A DNA stretch of 64,000 nt, taken from assembly GCA_947448025.1 (NCBI GenBank), contig CANFLV010000019.1, positions 1-64,000 on the forward strand. Reading direction: 5' to 3'. The position numbers and the translations under genes were made by a program. Of this stretch, positions 37,610 to 45,450 are shown piece by piece (positions within the stretch are counted from its first letter, which is position 1; the number at the start of each line of letters is the position of its first letter). The DNA is from Oxalobacteraceae bacterium (GTDB lineage Bacteria; Pseudomonadota; Gammaproteobacteria; Burkholderiales; Burkholderiaceae_D). The notes beneath the pieces were generated by a model, which saw nothing but the letters and a program-made list of their open reading frames with translations, made no database searches and was not told the DNA's origin.

Positions 37610-38743
37610 TCAGTCGACCTTCCAGTTACCGTCTTTCACAGTGAGCATCATGCGTGAGCCGTCGCCGAGGCCGAAATGGTCTTTTGCGGTCCAGTGCATC
37701 GTGCCCTGAGTAAGAGGGATGTCACCTGCATTTTCAAGGGCATCCTTGAGCGCTTTGCGGAATTCTGGCGTACCCGGCTTGGCCTTCTTCAAGACCTCCG
37801 GCAATACCTGCGCCAAGACCAGCGAAGCGTCATAGCCATGTGCGGAAAACTGGTTACGCGTGCCTGCGCCAAACTGCTTTTCATAGCGCTCGACGAAATC
37901 CACCGCGAGCTTTTTCGCTGGATGATTTGCCGGCAAGGCTTCTGGCAAAACGGCCAGGCCTGCGATCACATGCGCGCCTTCGACATCCTTGCCGCCAATG
38001 CGCATCAGGTCGCGCGAGGCGGCGCTATGTGTCTGGAAAATCTGGCCCTTGTAGCCGCGCTCGATCATGGTCTTGTGCGGCATTGCCGCGCCACTGCCGG
38101 AGGCGACGATCAGTACGGCGTCAGGCTTGGCGCTGGCGATCTTCAGGGCCTGGGCTGTTACGCTCGTGTCGGCGCGGGCAAAGCGTTCGGTCGCGACCAG
38201 CTGCATGCCGGCTTTGCTTGCCTGTGCGCTCAATTCCTTGAGCCAGCTTTCGCCGTAGGCATCGCCATAACCGAGGAAGCCGATGGTTTTCACGCCGAGC
38301 TTCTTCATGCGCTCGACGACGCCGCCGGCCATCACTGCATTCGACTGCGGCAGGCGGAAAGTCCAGGCAGCCTTGCCTTCAGGGACGTCGATCGGCGAAG
38401 TCGCGAGTTGCACTGTCTGCGTCTCGGCAGCCACGTCGGAAATCGCGATGGCCGGCGGTGTCGCGGTCGAACCGACGATCAGGTCGACATTGTCTTCCGT
38501 GGTAAGACGACGTGCAGCTTTGCTGGCCACGGTTGAATCGGAGGCGTCATCGACAATGATGATCTTGAGCTTTTGCCCGGCAATGGTCTCGGGCCACATC
38601 GAAATCCCATTTTTGGTCGGGATGCCGAGCGCTGACGCCGGGCCGGTCAGCGGCAAGATCACGCCGACGGTGATGTCGGCAAAAGCCTGGGTTGCCATGA
38701 ACATGGCGGCGGCAAAAACGGTAGCGCGGAATGGCAGTTTCAT
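37610..38743 (-). CDS. livK: Liv-type ABC transporter periplasmic binding protein (second locus)
   Basis: The 377-residue binding protein has a signal peptide (MKLPFRATVFAAAMFMATQAFA, cleaved before DITVG) and the type I binding fold: TVGVILPLTGPASALGIPTKNG, then KIIIVDDASDSTVASKAARRL and VDLIVGSTATPPAIAISDVA, with TVQLATSPI in the hinge. It belongs to the subgroup found with aromatic-acid transport genes. It is inside the catabolic operon rather than beside its permeases at 31639-35218, and is the only binding protein available to them here. A protective hairpin follows it. Confidence 0.9.
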   Translation of the reverse strand: MKLPFRATVFAAAMFMATQAFADITVGVILPLTGPASALGIPTKNGISMWPETIAGQKLKIIIVDDASDSTVASKAARRLTTEDNVDLIVGSTATPPAIAISDVAAETQTVQLATSPIDVPEGKAAWTFRLPQSNAVMAGGVVERMKKLGVKTIGFLGYGDAYGESWLKELSAQASKAGMQLVATERFARADTSVTAQALKIASAKPDAVLIVASGSGAAMPHKTMIERGYKGQIFQTHSAASRDLMRIGGKDVEGAHVIAGLAVLPEALPANHPAKKLAVDFVERYEKQFGAGTRNQFSAHGYDASLVLAQVLPEVLKKAKPGTPEFRKALKDALENAGDIPLTQGTMHWTAKDHFGLGDGSRMMLTVKDGNWKVD

Positions 38744-38798
38744 TTTTATCTCCTGATATTTTTATGGTTGGGCACAACGGTAAAAAAGTACGGCGAGC

Positions 38799-39218
38799 TT
38801 ACTGACACATTTCTCTGATATCTCCCGGAATCGGTACGGCCTTGATGCGCGCTGGATCATCCGGATGGCGGATCGCAAACACCCGCACGTCGAAGCCTTC
38901 TGCGAGCAGGACATCGTCGCGCCACAGTTCATGCTTCATGCGAAAGGTCTTGGCATTCCATTCAACGATCGAGGTATGCACCTCGACCACATCGCCATAG
39001 CTGGTCGGACGTATGAAACGCGAACTGGTCTCGACGACGGGCGTTCCGATAATGCCACATTCCTTTTCCATTTCACGCCATGGCTTGACGCCACAGTTTT
39101 CGAAAAAATGCCGCGACGAAGAATCAAACCAGCGAAAAAAATTCGGGTAAAACGCAATCTGCGCCGGATCGCAGTCGCCAAATTCTACATTTATGCGATG
39201 TTTTTGCACGCGAGACAT
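38799..39218 (-). CDS. Hot-dog thioesterase, 4-hydroxybenzoyl-CoA thioesterase-like
   Basis: The 139-residue 4HBT-type hot-dog thioesterase has the catalytic Asp in the hallmark EFGDCDPAQIAFYPNFFRWFD; the DPAQI arrangement matches the Pseudomonas-type 4-hydroxybenzoyl-CoA thioesterase. Then come SRFIRPTSYGDVVEVHTSIVEW and FRMKHELWRDDVLLAEGFDVRVF. It would release an aroyl-CoA as free acid after thiolysis, in line with the pathway of this operon. ATG at 39218 is chosen because AAGGA precedes it by nine bases; a TTG two codons upstream is less likely. Confidence 0.88.
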   Translation of the reverse strand: MSRVQKHRINVEFGDCDPAQIAFYPNFFRWFDSSSRHFFENCGVKPWREMEKECGIIGTPVVETSSRFIRPTSYGDVVEVHTSIVEWNAKTFRMKHELWRDDVLLAEGFDVRVFAIRHPDDPARIKAVPIPGDIREMCQ

Positions 39219-39230
39219 AATCAATATTCC

Positions 39231-39995
39231 TTAACGTGGAGGCAGGCGCAGCGCGCCGTCGAGGCGAATGACTTCGCCGTTGAGGGAGGCATTCTGGGCG
39301 ATGTGCAAGGCCAGCGCGGCGAATTCTTCGGGCTTGCCGAGACGCTTCGGGAACGGGATCGACGCGGCCAGCGACTGCTGTACTTCTTGCGGCAATTGGT
39401 GCATCAGGGGCGTGAGGAACAGGCCTGGTGCAATCGACATCACGCGCACGCCGAACTGCGACAGGTCGCGTGCCAGCGGTAGCGTCAGCGAGGCCAGCGC
39501 GCCTTTCGAGGCGGCATACGCTTCCTGGCCGATCTGGCCATCGTAAGCGGCCACCGACGAGGTCGTGATGATCACGCCGCGTTCGCCATCTTCGTCGGGC
39601 GTCGAAGCGACCATTTCAGCGGCCACGAGACGGATCACGTTGAAGGTGCCGATCAGGTTGACCTCAATGATGCGGCTGAAATCTTCCAGCGGCATGGCGC
39701 TGCCATCGCGGCCGACGATGCGGCGCGCGCCGCCGATACCGGCGCAATTGACGAGCAGGCGCACCGAGCCGTGCGCATCCCGCGCGAGCTTCAGGGCCTG
39801 TTCGACGCTGGCGGTATCGGTGATGTCGCAGGCGACAGCGATACCGCCGACTTCTGCAGCGAGTGTTTGCGCCGCGTCGATATTGCGATCGAAGATGGCG
39901 ACTTTTGCGCCGGCTTGCGCGAGCTGGCGCACGGTTTCGGCGCCAAGACCGGAGGCGCCGCCGGTGACGATGGCGGCTTGAGATTGCAGGTTCAT
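39231..39995 (-). CDS. Short-chain dehydrogenase, 3-hydroxyacyl-CoA dehydrogenase (HSD10-like)
   Basis: The 254-residue SDR has the cofactor motif TGGASGLG, Asp for NAD preference (IFDRN), and the catalytic Ser and YAASK motif (IITTSSVAAYDGQIGQEAYAASKGAL). The block PFPKRLGKPEEFAALALHI near the end is typical of HSD10/type II 3-hydroxyacyl-CoA dehydrogenases. It would oxidise the 3-hydroxyacyl-CoA made by the hydratase to the 3-oxo form for the adjacent thiolase. ATG at 39995 is chosen: AAGGA stands ten bases before it and the family begins there; a longer frame to 40034 runs into the thiolase gene. Confidence 0.92.
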   Translation of the reverse strand: MNLQSQAAIVTGGASGLGAETVRQLAQAGAKVAIFDRNIDAAQTLAAEVGGIAVACDITDTASVEQALKLARDAHGSVRLLVNCAGIGGARRIVGRDGSAMPLEDFSRIIEVNLIGTFNVIRLVAAEMVASTPDEDGERGVIITTSSVAAYDGQIGQEAYAASKGALASLTLPLARDLSQFGVRVMSIAPGLFLTPLMHQLPQEVQQSLAASIPFPKRLGKPEEFAALALHIAQNASLNGEVIRLDGALRLPPR

Positions 39996-40014
39996 CGTAA
40001 GTGTCCTTGTCTGA

Positions 40015-41256
40015 TTAAGCTTGTGGATTTTCAACCAGCACGGCCATGCCCTGACCGCCGCCGACGCAGGCAGCGGCTACGCCGTAACGCAGCCCGCGAC
40101 GCTGGAGTTCGCGCGCTACCGTAATGGTCAGGCGCAAGCCCGACACTGCTAGAGGATGGCCTAGCGCGATCGCGCCGCCATTTACGTTAAGCTTGGCGCG
40201 ATCGAGGCCGAGTTCGCGTTCGACGGCAATGGTTTGCGCGCCTTGCGCTTCATTGATTTCGAAGCAGCCAATATCAGCCAGCGTCAAGCCGCTGCGTTCG
40301 AGCAGCAGGCGGATCGCCGGCGCCGGGCCTATGCCCATGATTTCAGGCGGCACGCCAACGACGGCGCTGGCAATGATTTTCGCCAGCGGTTTGCGTCCGG
40401 CTGCGCCGGCAGTCGAGGTGATGATGGTGGCCGCACCGGCATCGACCAGAGCGGCGCTATTGCCGCCGGTTTGCACGCCGTCGGCGTAGACTGCGCGCAG
40501 CTTGGCGAGCACGTCCGGGGGCGAAATACGCGGGTGGCTGTCTTGCGTGATTTCAGGCTGCTTGCCTGAAACGCGCAGGCGCCGCGAGGCATAGCCTTCG
40601 AGTTCGAAGACTTCATTCTTGACCGGCACGATTTCACCGTCGAAAAAGCCTTCCTGCTGCGCCCGAACGGCGCGCTCGAAGGACAGGCTTGCAAACGCGT
40701 CGACTTCCTCACGCGTGATCGCAAAGCGCTTGGCGAGATTCTCGGCAGTCTTGATCATCGAGATGCCGGGCGCGGTATCGACCAGCGCTTCCCACATGTA
40801 ATCCTTGAATTCCACCGGTGCGCCGAGCTTGAAGCCGCTGCGATGCGAAAACGAAGCGATCGGATTGCGCGTCATCGATTCTGCGGCTACGACCAGGGCC
40901 GTATCGACATAGCCACGCTCGATCTGGTCGCCGGCCTGGCGCAGGATTTCGAAGCCGGTGCCGCAAATGCGTTGCACGTTAATTGCCGGTATTTCGACCG
41001 GCACGCCGGAATACAGGCCGATATGGCGCGGCAGAAAAAATTGATAGGTGTCGCCGGGCGCCATGTTACCGGTGATGACCGAGTCGATCTGCGCGCCCGG
41101 GATGCCGGTGCGCTGCAGGATGGCGCGCGCGGCCTTGATGCCGAGATCCGTCGGTGAAATATCGGCGAAACTCGTGCAATAGTCGGCCATGGGCGTGCGT
41201 ACGCCGTCGAGCATCCAGACATCATTGAAGCGTGAATAGAATCCCTTGCTTGCCAT
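40015..41256 (-). CDS. Thiolase (acetyl-CoA acyltransferase)
   Basis: This 413-residue thiolase has the nucleophile Cys in NVQRICGTGFEILRQAG, the His in NVNGGAIALGHPLAVSGLR and the second Cys in AAACVGGGQGMAVLVE. It cleaves a 3-oxoacyl-CoA with CoA, here probably a 3-aryl-3-oxopropionyl-CoA, giving acetyl-CoA and an aroyl-CoA. Length is slightly above 390 because of an N-terminal extension (MASKGFYSRFNDVWMLDGVRTP). It lies 18 bases after the ligase gene and 19 before the SDR, within one operon. Confidence 0.93.
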   Translation of the reverse strand: MASKGFYSRFNDVWMLDGVRTPMADYCTSFADISPTDLGIKAARAILQRTGIPGAQIDSVITGNMAPGDTYQFFLPRHIGLYSGVPVEIPAINVQRICGTGFEILRQAGDQIERGYVDTALVVAAESMTRNPIASFSHRSGFKLGAPVEFKDYMWEALVDTAPGISMIKTAENLAKRFAITREEVDAFASLSFERAVRAQQEGFFDGEIVPVKNEVFELEGYASRRLRVSGKQPEITQDSHPRISPPDVLAKLRAVYADGVQTGGNSAALVDAGAATIITSTAGAAGRKPLAKIIASAVVGVPPEIMGIGPAPAIRLLLERSGLTLADIGCFEINEAQGAQTIAVERELGLDRAKLNVNGGAIALGHPLAVSGLRLTITVARELQRRGLRYGVAAACVGGGQGMAVLVENPQA

Positions 41257-41274
41257 GTGTATTCCTCTTCTTGA

Positions 41275-43125
41275 TTAATGTTGAATGGGACGGATCAGGC
41301 CGGCCACGGTGTCTTCATGCAGCGCTTCGACCAGCGCGGCGCGCTGGGTCAGCACCGCGCGCTGGTTAATCGAACCCTTGTCAGTGGCTTCGCCACGCTC
41401 CATCGACGGCGGATCAATCAGCACGATGCCGCGCGCAACGCGGTTCGCGCTGCCCGTGCCTTGTGCATGCAGGCGATTGATGAGGGTCTGGAAGAATGCC
41501 TTGACCGTCGCGCTGGCAAGAATTTCTGCAGCAGGACTGCCTGCGGCGAGACCAGCAAGCCGGCGGCATAATTCCATCTGCGGCACCAGCATCACGCCCA
41601 GGTCCGAGCGGTCATGGCCGGTAATGACGGCGTCCTGCACATACGGTGCGCCTTCGTTGACGATGCGCGCGCGCAGGGGGCCGACGCTGACCCAGGTACC
41701 GGTGTTGAGCTTGAAGTCCTCGGCAATCCGGCCATCGAAACGAAAGCCGAGATCGGGCTGTGACTCGTCGAACCACTTGAGCGCATCGCCCGAGCAGAAA
41801 TAGCCTTCTTCATCGAACGCGTCTTTGGTTTGCTGCGGCGAGCGCCAGTAACCGGGCGTGACGCTCGGACCGCGATAGCGCAGCTCCATCTTGTCACCCA
41901 CCGGTACCAGCTTGATTTCAAGCCCCGGCGAAGGCACGCCGAGCTGGCCCGGCTGCACATCATGCTGCATGACCCACAGACCCGAAGGTGCCGTCTCCGT
42001 CATGCCAAAGCCGCCGGTCATGACGATGCGTTCCCCGCAATGACTTTCTGCGATCTCGGCCAGCTGCCGCGCGACAGGCGCTGCCAGCGACGCGCCGGCG
42101 AAAAATTGCATGCGTAATTTGCTGTAAAAATTATCGCGCAATCCGGCATCCGCCTGCAGCGCGATTGCCAGTTCTTCCCAGCCCTTGGGTACGCTGAAGT
42201 AAATCGTCGGCGCAATTTCGCGCAGGTTACGCAGCGTTTCCCCCATCAATGCAGGCGTCGGCTTGCCATCGTCGATGTAGAGGCTGCCGCCATTGTTGAG
42301 GATCATGCCAAAATTATGATTGCCGCCAAACGTATGATTCCACGGCAGCCAGTCGAGGAAGACCGGCGGTGCTTCACCCAGCACGGGCCAGCATTGATTG
42401 ATCATTTGCTGGTTACTGCACCACATGTGATTCGTGTTGATGACGGCCTTGGGCATGCTGGTCGAGCCCGACGTGAACAGGAGCTTTGCAATGGTCTGCG
42501 GACCTGTAGCGGCTTGCGCGGCGTCGATTTCTGGCAGGATAGGCGTGGTCTCGAGCAGGGAAAACAGCTCACTGCTGCGATGTTGCGCCGGATTCGTGGT
42601 GACGACGAATTCAACGTCGTCTGGCAGCGCCGCCATGACCGCTTTTTCAAAGCGCAGGCCATCGCTGGCAAATACCAGTCCCGGTGTCAGCAGGCTGGCG
42701 ACATGCTTGAGTTTGTCGAAGTCAGTCGACAGCAAGGAATAGGCCGGGGAGAGCGGCGCATACGGCACGCCCGCATACAGGCAGCCCAGGCCCAGCAAGG
42801 CGTGTTCGATGTCATTGTCAGACAGGATCAGCACCGGGCGATCGGCCGACAGCCCGCGGTTCAACAATCCCTGGCCAATCGCGCGCGCCTTGTGCAAGGC
42901 CTCGCCATAGGTCAGCGTGCGCCAGGCACCGCTACCGTCGCGCTTGGCGAGAAAAATGCGGTCCGGTGCTTCGGCAGCCCAGTGGCACAGACGGTCGCTC
43001 ATGCGCTGGGCAGGTTCCTGCAAGGGCTGTATCGTTTTGGCGCGAATTACGCCAGCGCTGTCCTTCGTGTGTTCGAGATGGTCGTGGCCAAGACCCGCAT
43101 CTCGAAACGGCATAGTGGATGCCAT
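41275..43125 (-). CDS. Feruloyl-CoA synthase-like aryl-CoA ligase
   Basis: The 616-residue ANL ligase is of the feruloyl-CoA synthase group. The phosphate loop is LLFTSGSTSMPKAVINTNHMW, followed by DWLPWNHTFGGNHNFGM (typical of this group), MTGGFGMTETAPSG, and RFDGRIAEDFKLNTGTWVSVGPLR in place of the usual hinge. It forms CoA thioesters of hydroxycinnamic or related acids with ATP. It is second in the operon after an enoyl-CoA hydratase, the pairing seen in phenylpropanoid clusters. The later thiolase and SDR point to the beta-oxidative rather than the retro-aldol (vanillin-forming) route. Confidence 0.9.
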   Translation of the reverse strand: MASTMPFRDAGLGHDHLEHTKDSAGVIRAKTIQPLQEPAQRMSDRLCHWAAEAPDRIFLAKRDGSGAWRTLTYGEALHKARAIGQGLLNRGLSADRPVLILSDNDIEHALLGLGCLYAGVPYAPLSPAYSLLSTDFDKLKHVASLLTPGLVFASDGLRFEKAVMAALPDDVEFVVTTNPAQHRSSELFSLLETTPILPEIDAAQAATGPQTIAKLLFTSGSTSMPKAVINTNHMWCSNQQMINQCWPVLGEAPPVFLDWLPWNHTFGGNHNFGMILNNGGSLYIDDGKPTPALMGETLRNLREIAPTIYFSVPKGWEELAIALQADAGLRDNFYSKLRMQFFAGASLAAPVARQLAEIAESHCGERIVMTGGFGMTETAPSGLWVMQHDVQPGQLGVPSPGLEIKLVPVGDKMELRYRGPSVTPGYWRSPQQTKDAFDEEGYFCSGDALKWFDESQPDLGFRFDGRIAEDFKLNTGTWVSVGPLRARIVNEGAPYVQDAVITGHDRSDLGVMLVPQMELCRRLAGLAAGSPAAEILASATVKAFFQTLINRLHAQGTGSANRVARGIVLIDPPSMERGEATDKGSINQRAVLTQRAALVEALHEDTVAGLIRPIQH

Positions 43126-43222
43126 GTGAGTTGTCTCCTCATTACTACTGTTGTCATTATGATTATTGTTTTATTTTTTTACTGCGGATGCTTGTCTTGC
43201 AAATGCTGATGGAATGCGCGGC

Positions 43223-44011
43223 TCAAGCGCCAGGCTTGACCTTGTTCTGTTTTCCATCCAGAAAAGCAGCCAGCCGACCTTTAGTCAGCGGATCGCTATG
43301 CGCGACCGCTGCCATGAGCGACTCCGTCATCAAGCCGTCCTGGATGGATTGGTCGGCGATGCGCGGCAGCAGGTGCATGACACCATAATTGGTCATCTGC
43401 GCATTCGCGGCTATTTTTTCCGCCAACGCCATTGCCTTGGCCAGGCCTGCGCCTTCTTCCACGAGATAGTGCGATATGCCTGCAGCATGGCCTTCATCCG
43501 CAGTGTAAACTCGGCCAGTCAGCATCAGGTCCGTCATGCGCGCCACACCGATCAGGCGCGACACCCGAACGGATCCGCCGCCGCCGACAAACAGGCCGCG
43601 CTGGCCTTCTGGCAAGGCATAAAATGCCGTTGATTCCGCTACGCGGATATGCGCAGCACTGGCCAGTTCGAGGCCACCGCCAACGACGGCGCCGTGCAGA
43701 ACAGCGATGACCGGTGCGCGGCCGAACTGTACGCGTTCAAACGCGGCATGCCACATGCGAGAATGGTGCACGCTGTCGATCGTGGAGCGATCGCGCACTT
43801 CGGATAAATCCAGCCCTGCGCAAAAATGGCCGCCGTGGCCATGCAAGACGATCGCGCGGATCGACTCCGGCAAGGTGTCGAGCGCGGTTTGCAAAGCCTG
43901 TACCAGCGCATCGCTGAGCGCATTGCGTTTTTGTGGACGGGCGATCGCAATGCGGGCGATGGTGCCGGTGATTTCTATGTCCAGTAATTCGGATGGCGAG
44001 ATGAAGCTCAT
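43223..44011 (-). CDS. Enoyl-CoA hydratase/isomerase (crotonase) family protein
   Basis: The 262-residue crotonase is the first gene of the catabolic operon. The oxyanion hole is GGHFCAGLDLSEV and GAVVGGGLELASAAHIRVAE; glutamates in GGGLELA and ALPEGQRG occupy the two hydratase positions, so hydration of a 2-enoyl (cinnamoyl-type) CoA is possible. The segment after the second Glu (GLFVGGGGSVRVSRLIG) differs from the GAGGTQRL of standard hydratases. It starts 40 bases from the inverted repeat at 44051. A 97-base AT-rich gap separates it from the ligase. Confidence 0.9.
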   Translation of the reverse strand: MSFISPSELLDIEITGTIARIAIARPQKRNALSDALVQALQTALDTLPESIRAIVLHGHGGHFCAGLDLSEVRDRSTIDSVHHSRMWHAAFERVQFGRAPVIAVLHGAVVGGGLELASAAHIRVAESTAFYALPEGQRGLFVGGGGSVRVSRLIGVARMTDLMLTGRVYTADEGHAAGISHYLVEEGAGLAKAMALAEKIAANAQMTNYGVMHLLPRIADQSIQDGLMTESLMAAVAHSDPLTKGRLAAFLDGKQNKVKPGA

Positions 44012-44050
44012 GGTGTATTGTCCCTGGTTGAATGTCGATCAACGCTTTTT

Positions 44051-44081
44051 GTTATAAAACATAATGAATATTAATTATAAC
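44051..44081. promoter_or_regulatory. 31-bp inverted repeat GTTATA-N19-TATAAC, copy B (probable MarR operator)
   Basis: Outer arms GTTATAA (44051-44057) and TTATAAC (44075-44081) are perfect inverted repeats. Inside, 44061-44078 is itself an 18-base palindrome with one mismatched pair. The element lies 40 bases before the crotonase ATG and equals copy A in length, arm sequence and distance to the start codon. Confidence 0.68.
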
Positions 44082-44293
44082 GATATTGCGGGCTTGTGCA
44101 AGGGAGTTTTTTGCTTCGCGGATAGTTAGTGCAGGAGTAAGGAAATTGGCTGATGGACTGCATGTGCTTGGCAGCGGTGTTGGGGAGAAGGTTTCGAAAT
44201 GCTCAGCAAGCGGTAAGAGTATTCACCATTACATGGCATCACTGATGAATACAAGTTGGCTCATGCTGGCCTCAGCACGGCCAGTCACTTTCC

Positions 44294-45379
44294 TCAAGTA
44301 ACAGCAAACCCTGCCGCCATCTGCAAAAGCTTGATCCGGGCTTTCAGCCACGCCAGCATTGGCCGTTCAACCCAGCTGTAAAACACGATACAACATGCTA
44401 TTGATAAGGCAACGGTAATCAGAACTTCAGCATACTTGGGCAGCACCCCTGCTAACATCGCGTTCTTGAAGAGCGCGCCAATCACGACCAGCAGGGTCAT
44501 GTGCAGCAGATAAATCGCATACGAAGCATCGCCAAGAAACTGCATCCGTGGTCCGGCTATAAACTGCTTACCCGTCTCAAATTTCAGCGCCGCGTACAGG
44601 ATCAGCATGGAAGCTACGCCAAACGTCATCATGCGTTCAAGTGAATGCAATTGAATATGTTGCGAGGCGATCATGTCGCTCGTTAATACCGCACCGCGCA
44701 GGAAAAATGCCAGCCCGCATAGCAGTAATAAGGTGGCTGAAATGCGGATTTGTTTCTGCAAGAAGAACGCGACGCAACATCCCATGCCAAATTCAAGGAT
44801 CAAGGCATTGGTCCACATCTGGCTATCGGGGTCTGTCACAGAAAATACGATCGCGGCCTGGATCGCCATCAACAGCGCCATGCACCTGTAATAGCGCTGC
44901 GGTGCGATCAGCAGCACCAGACTCACGACGCCATAGAAATAGAGCTCAAAGCTCAAGGTCCATGCTTGCTGCACCAGCCAGTTCGCCTGGGTCAGCAGGA
45001 AAATAACGGGCCAGGATTCATGCGCAAATCCCGCCGGAGCGAGCACATGCCAATGGCTGGCAAAGACAGAGATGCCGAGGATAATCCAGTACACCGGAAA
45101 GATCCGCACGAAGCGCTTAAGCAAAAAAACCATGGCGTGCCTGGCCCTGAGGAAAAATGGACCGCCATTTTCCCGGGTCGCTGCCATGCTGATGATGAAA
45201 CCGGACAAGACGAAAAAAACATCCACGCCTGCATACGCAAACGAATGAAAAATATTCAGCGCACCTTCAATCAGTGGAAATTCTTTTGGCACCAGTGAAT
45301 GACCGAACACGACCATCAGCGCTGCTATTGCCCGCATTGCTTGAATGTTGACAAATACTTTATTGGTCGGGCTCGTCAT
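44294..45379 (-). CDS. Acyltransferase family 3 membrane protein (OafA-like)
   Basis: The 361-residue polytopic protein has about ten hydrophobic helices. The opening FVNIQAMRAIAALMVVFGHSLVP holds the R-A-I-A and His pattern of acyltransferase family 3 (OafA/NodX/MdoC group), in which the early His is essential. The FVLSGFIISMAATR block is also typical. Such proteins O-acylate exported polysaccharides, lipopolysaccharide or other glycans at the inner membrane. It stands alone and the acceptor is not indicated by its neighbours. There is no SGNH domain at the C-terminus. Confidence 0.88.
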   Translation of the reverse strand: MTSPTNKVFVNIQAMRAIAALMVVFGHSLVPKEFPLIEGALNIFHSFAYAGVDVFFVLSGFIISMAATRENGGPFFLRARHAMVFLLKRFVRIFPVYWIILGISVFASHWHVLAPAGFAHESWPVIFLLTQANWLVQQAWTLSFELYFYGVVSLVLLIAPQRYYRCMALLMAIQAAIVFSVTDPDSQMWTNALILEFGMGCCVAFFLQKQIRISATLLLLCGLAFFLRGAVLTSDMIASQHIQLHSLERMMTFGVASMLILYAALKFETGKQFIAGPRMQFLGDASYAIYLLHMTLLVVIGALFKNAMLAGVLPKYAEVLITVALSIACCIVFYSWVERPMLAWLKARIKLLQMAAGFAVT

Positions 45380-45450
45380 TGATCAGGGCGTATAAGCAGC
45401 ACAAATGTTGCCAGAAGCAGAATGCGGATCATCATTATGCTTGATCGCCG

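Noticed and set aside
44102-44293. A gene in the gap after the inverted repeat at 44051
   Set aside because: Only short frames without a ribosome site or recognisable sequence are present.
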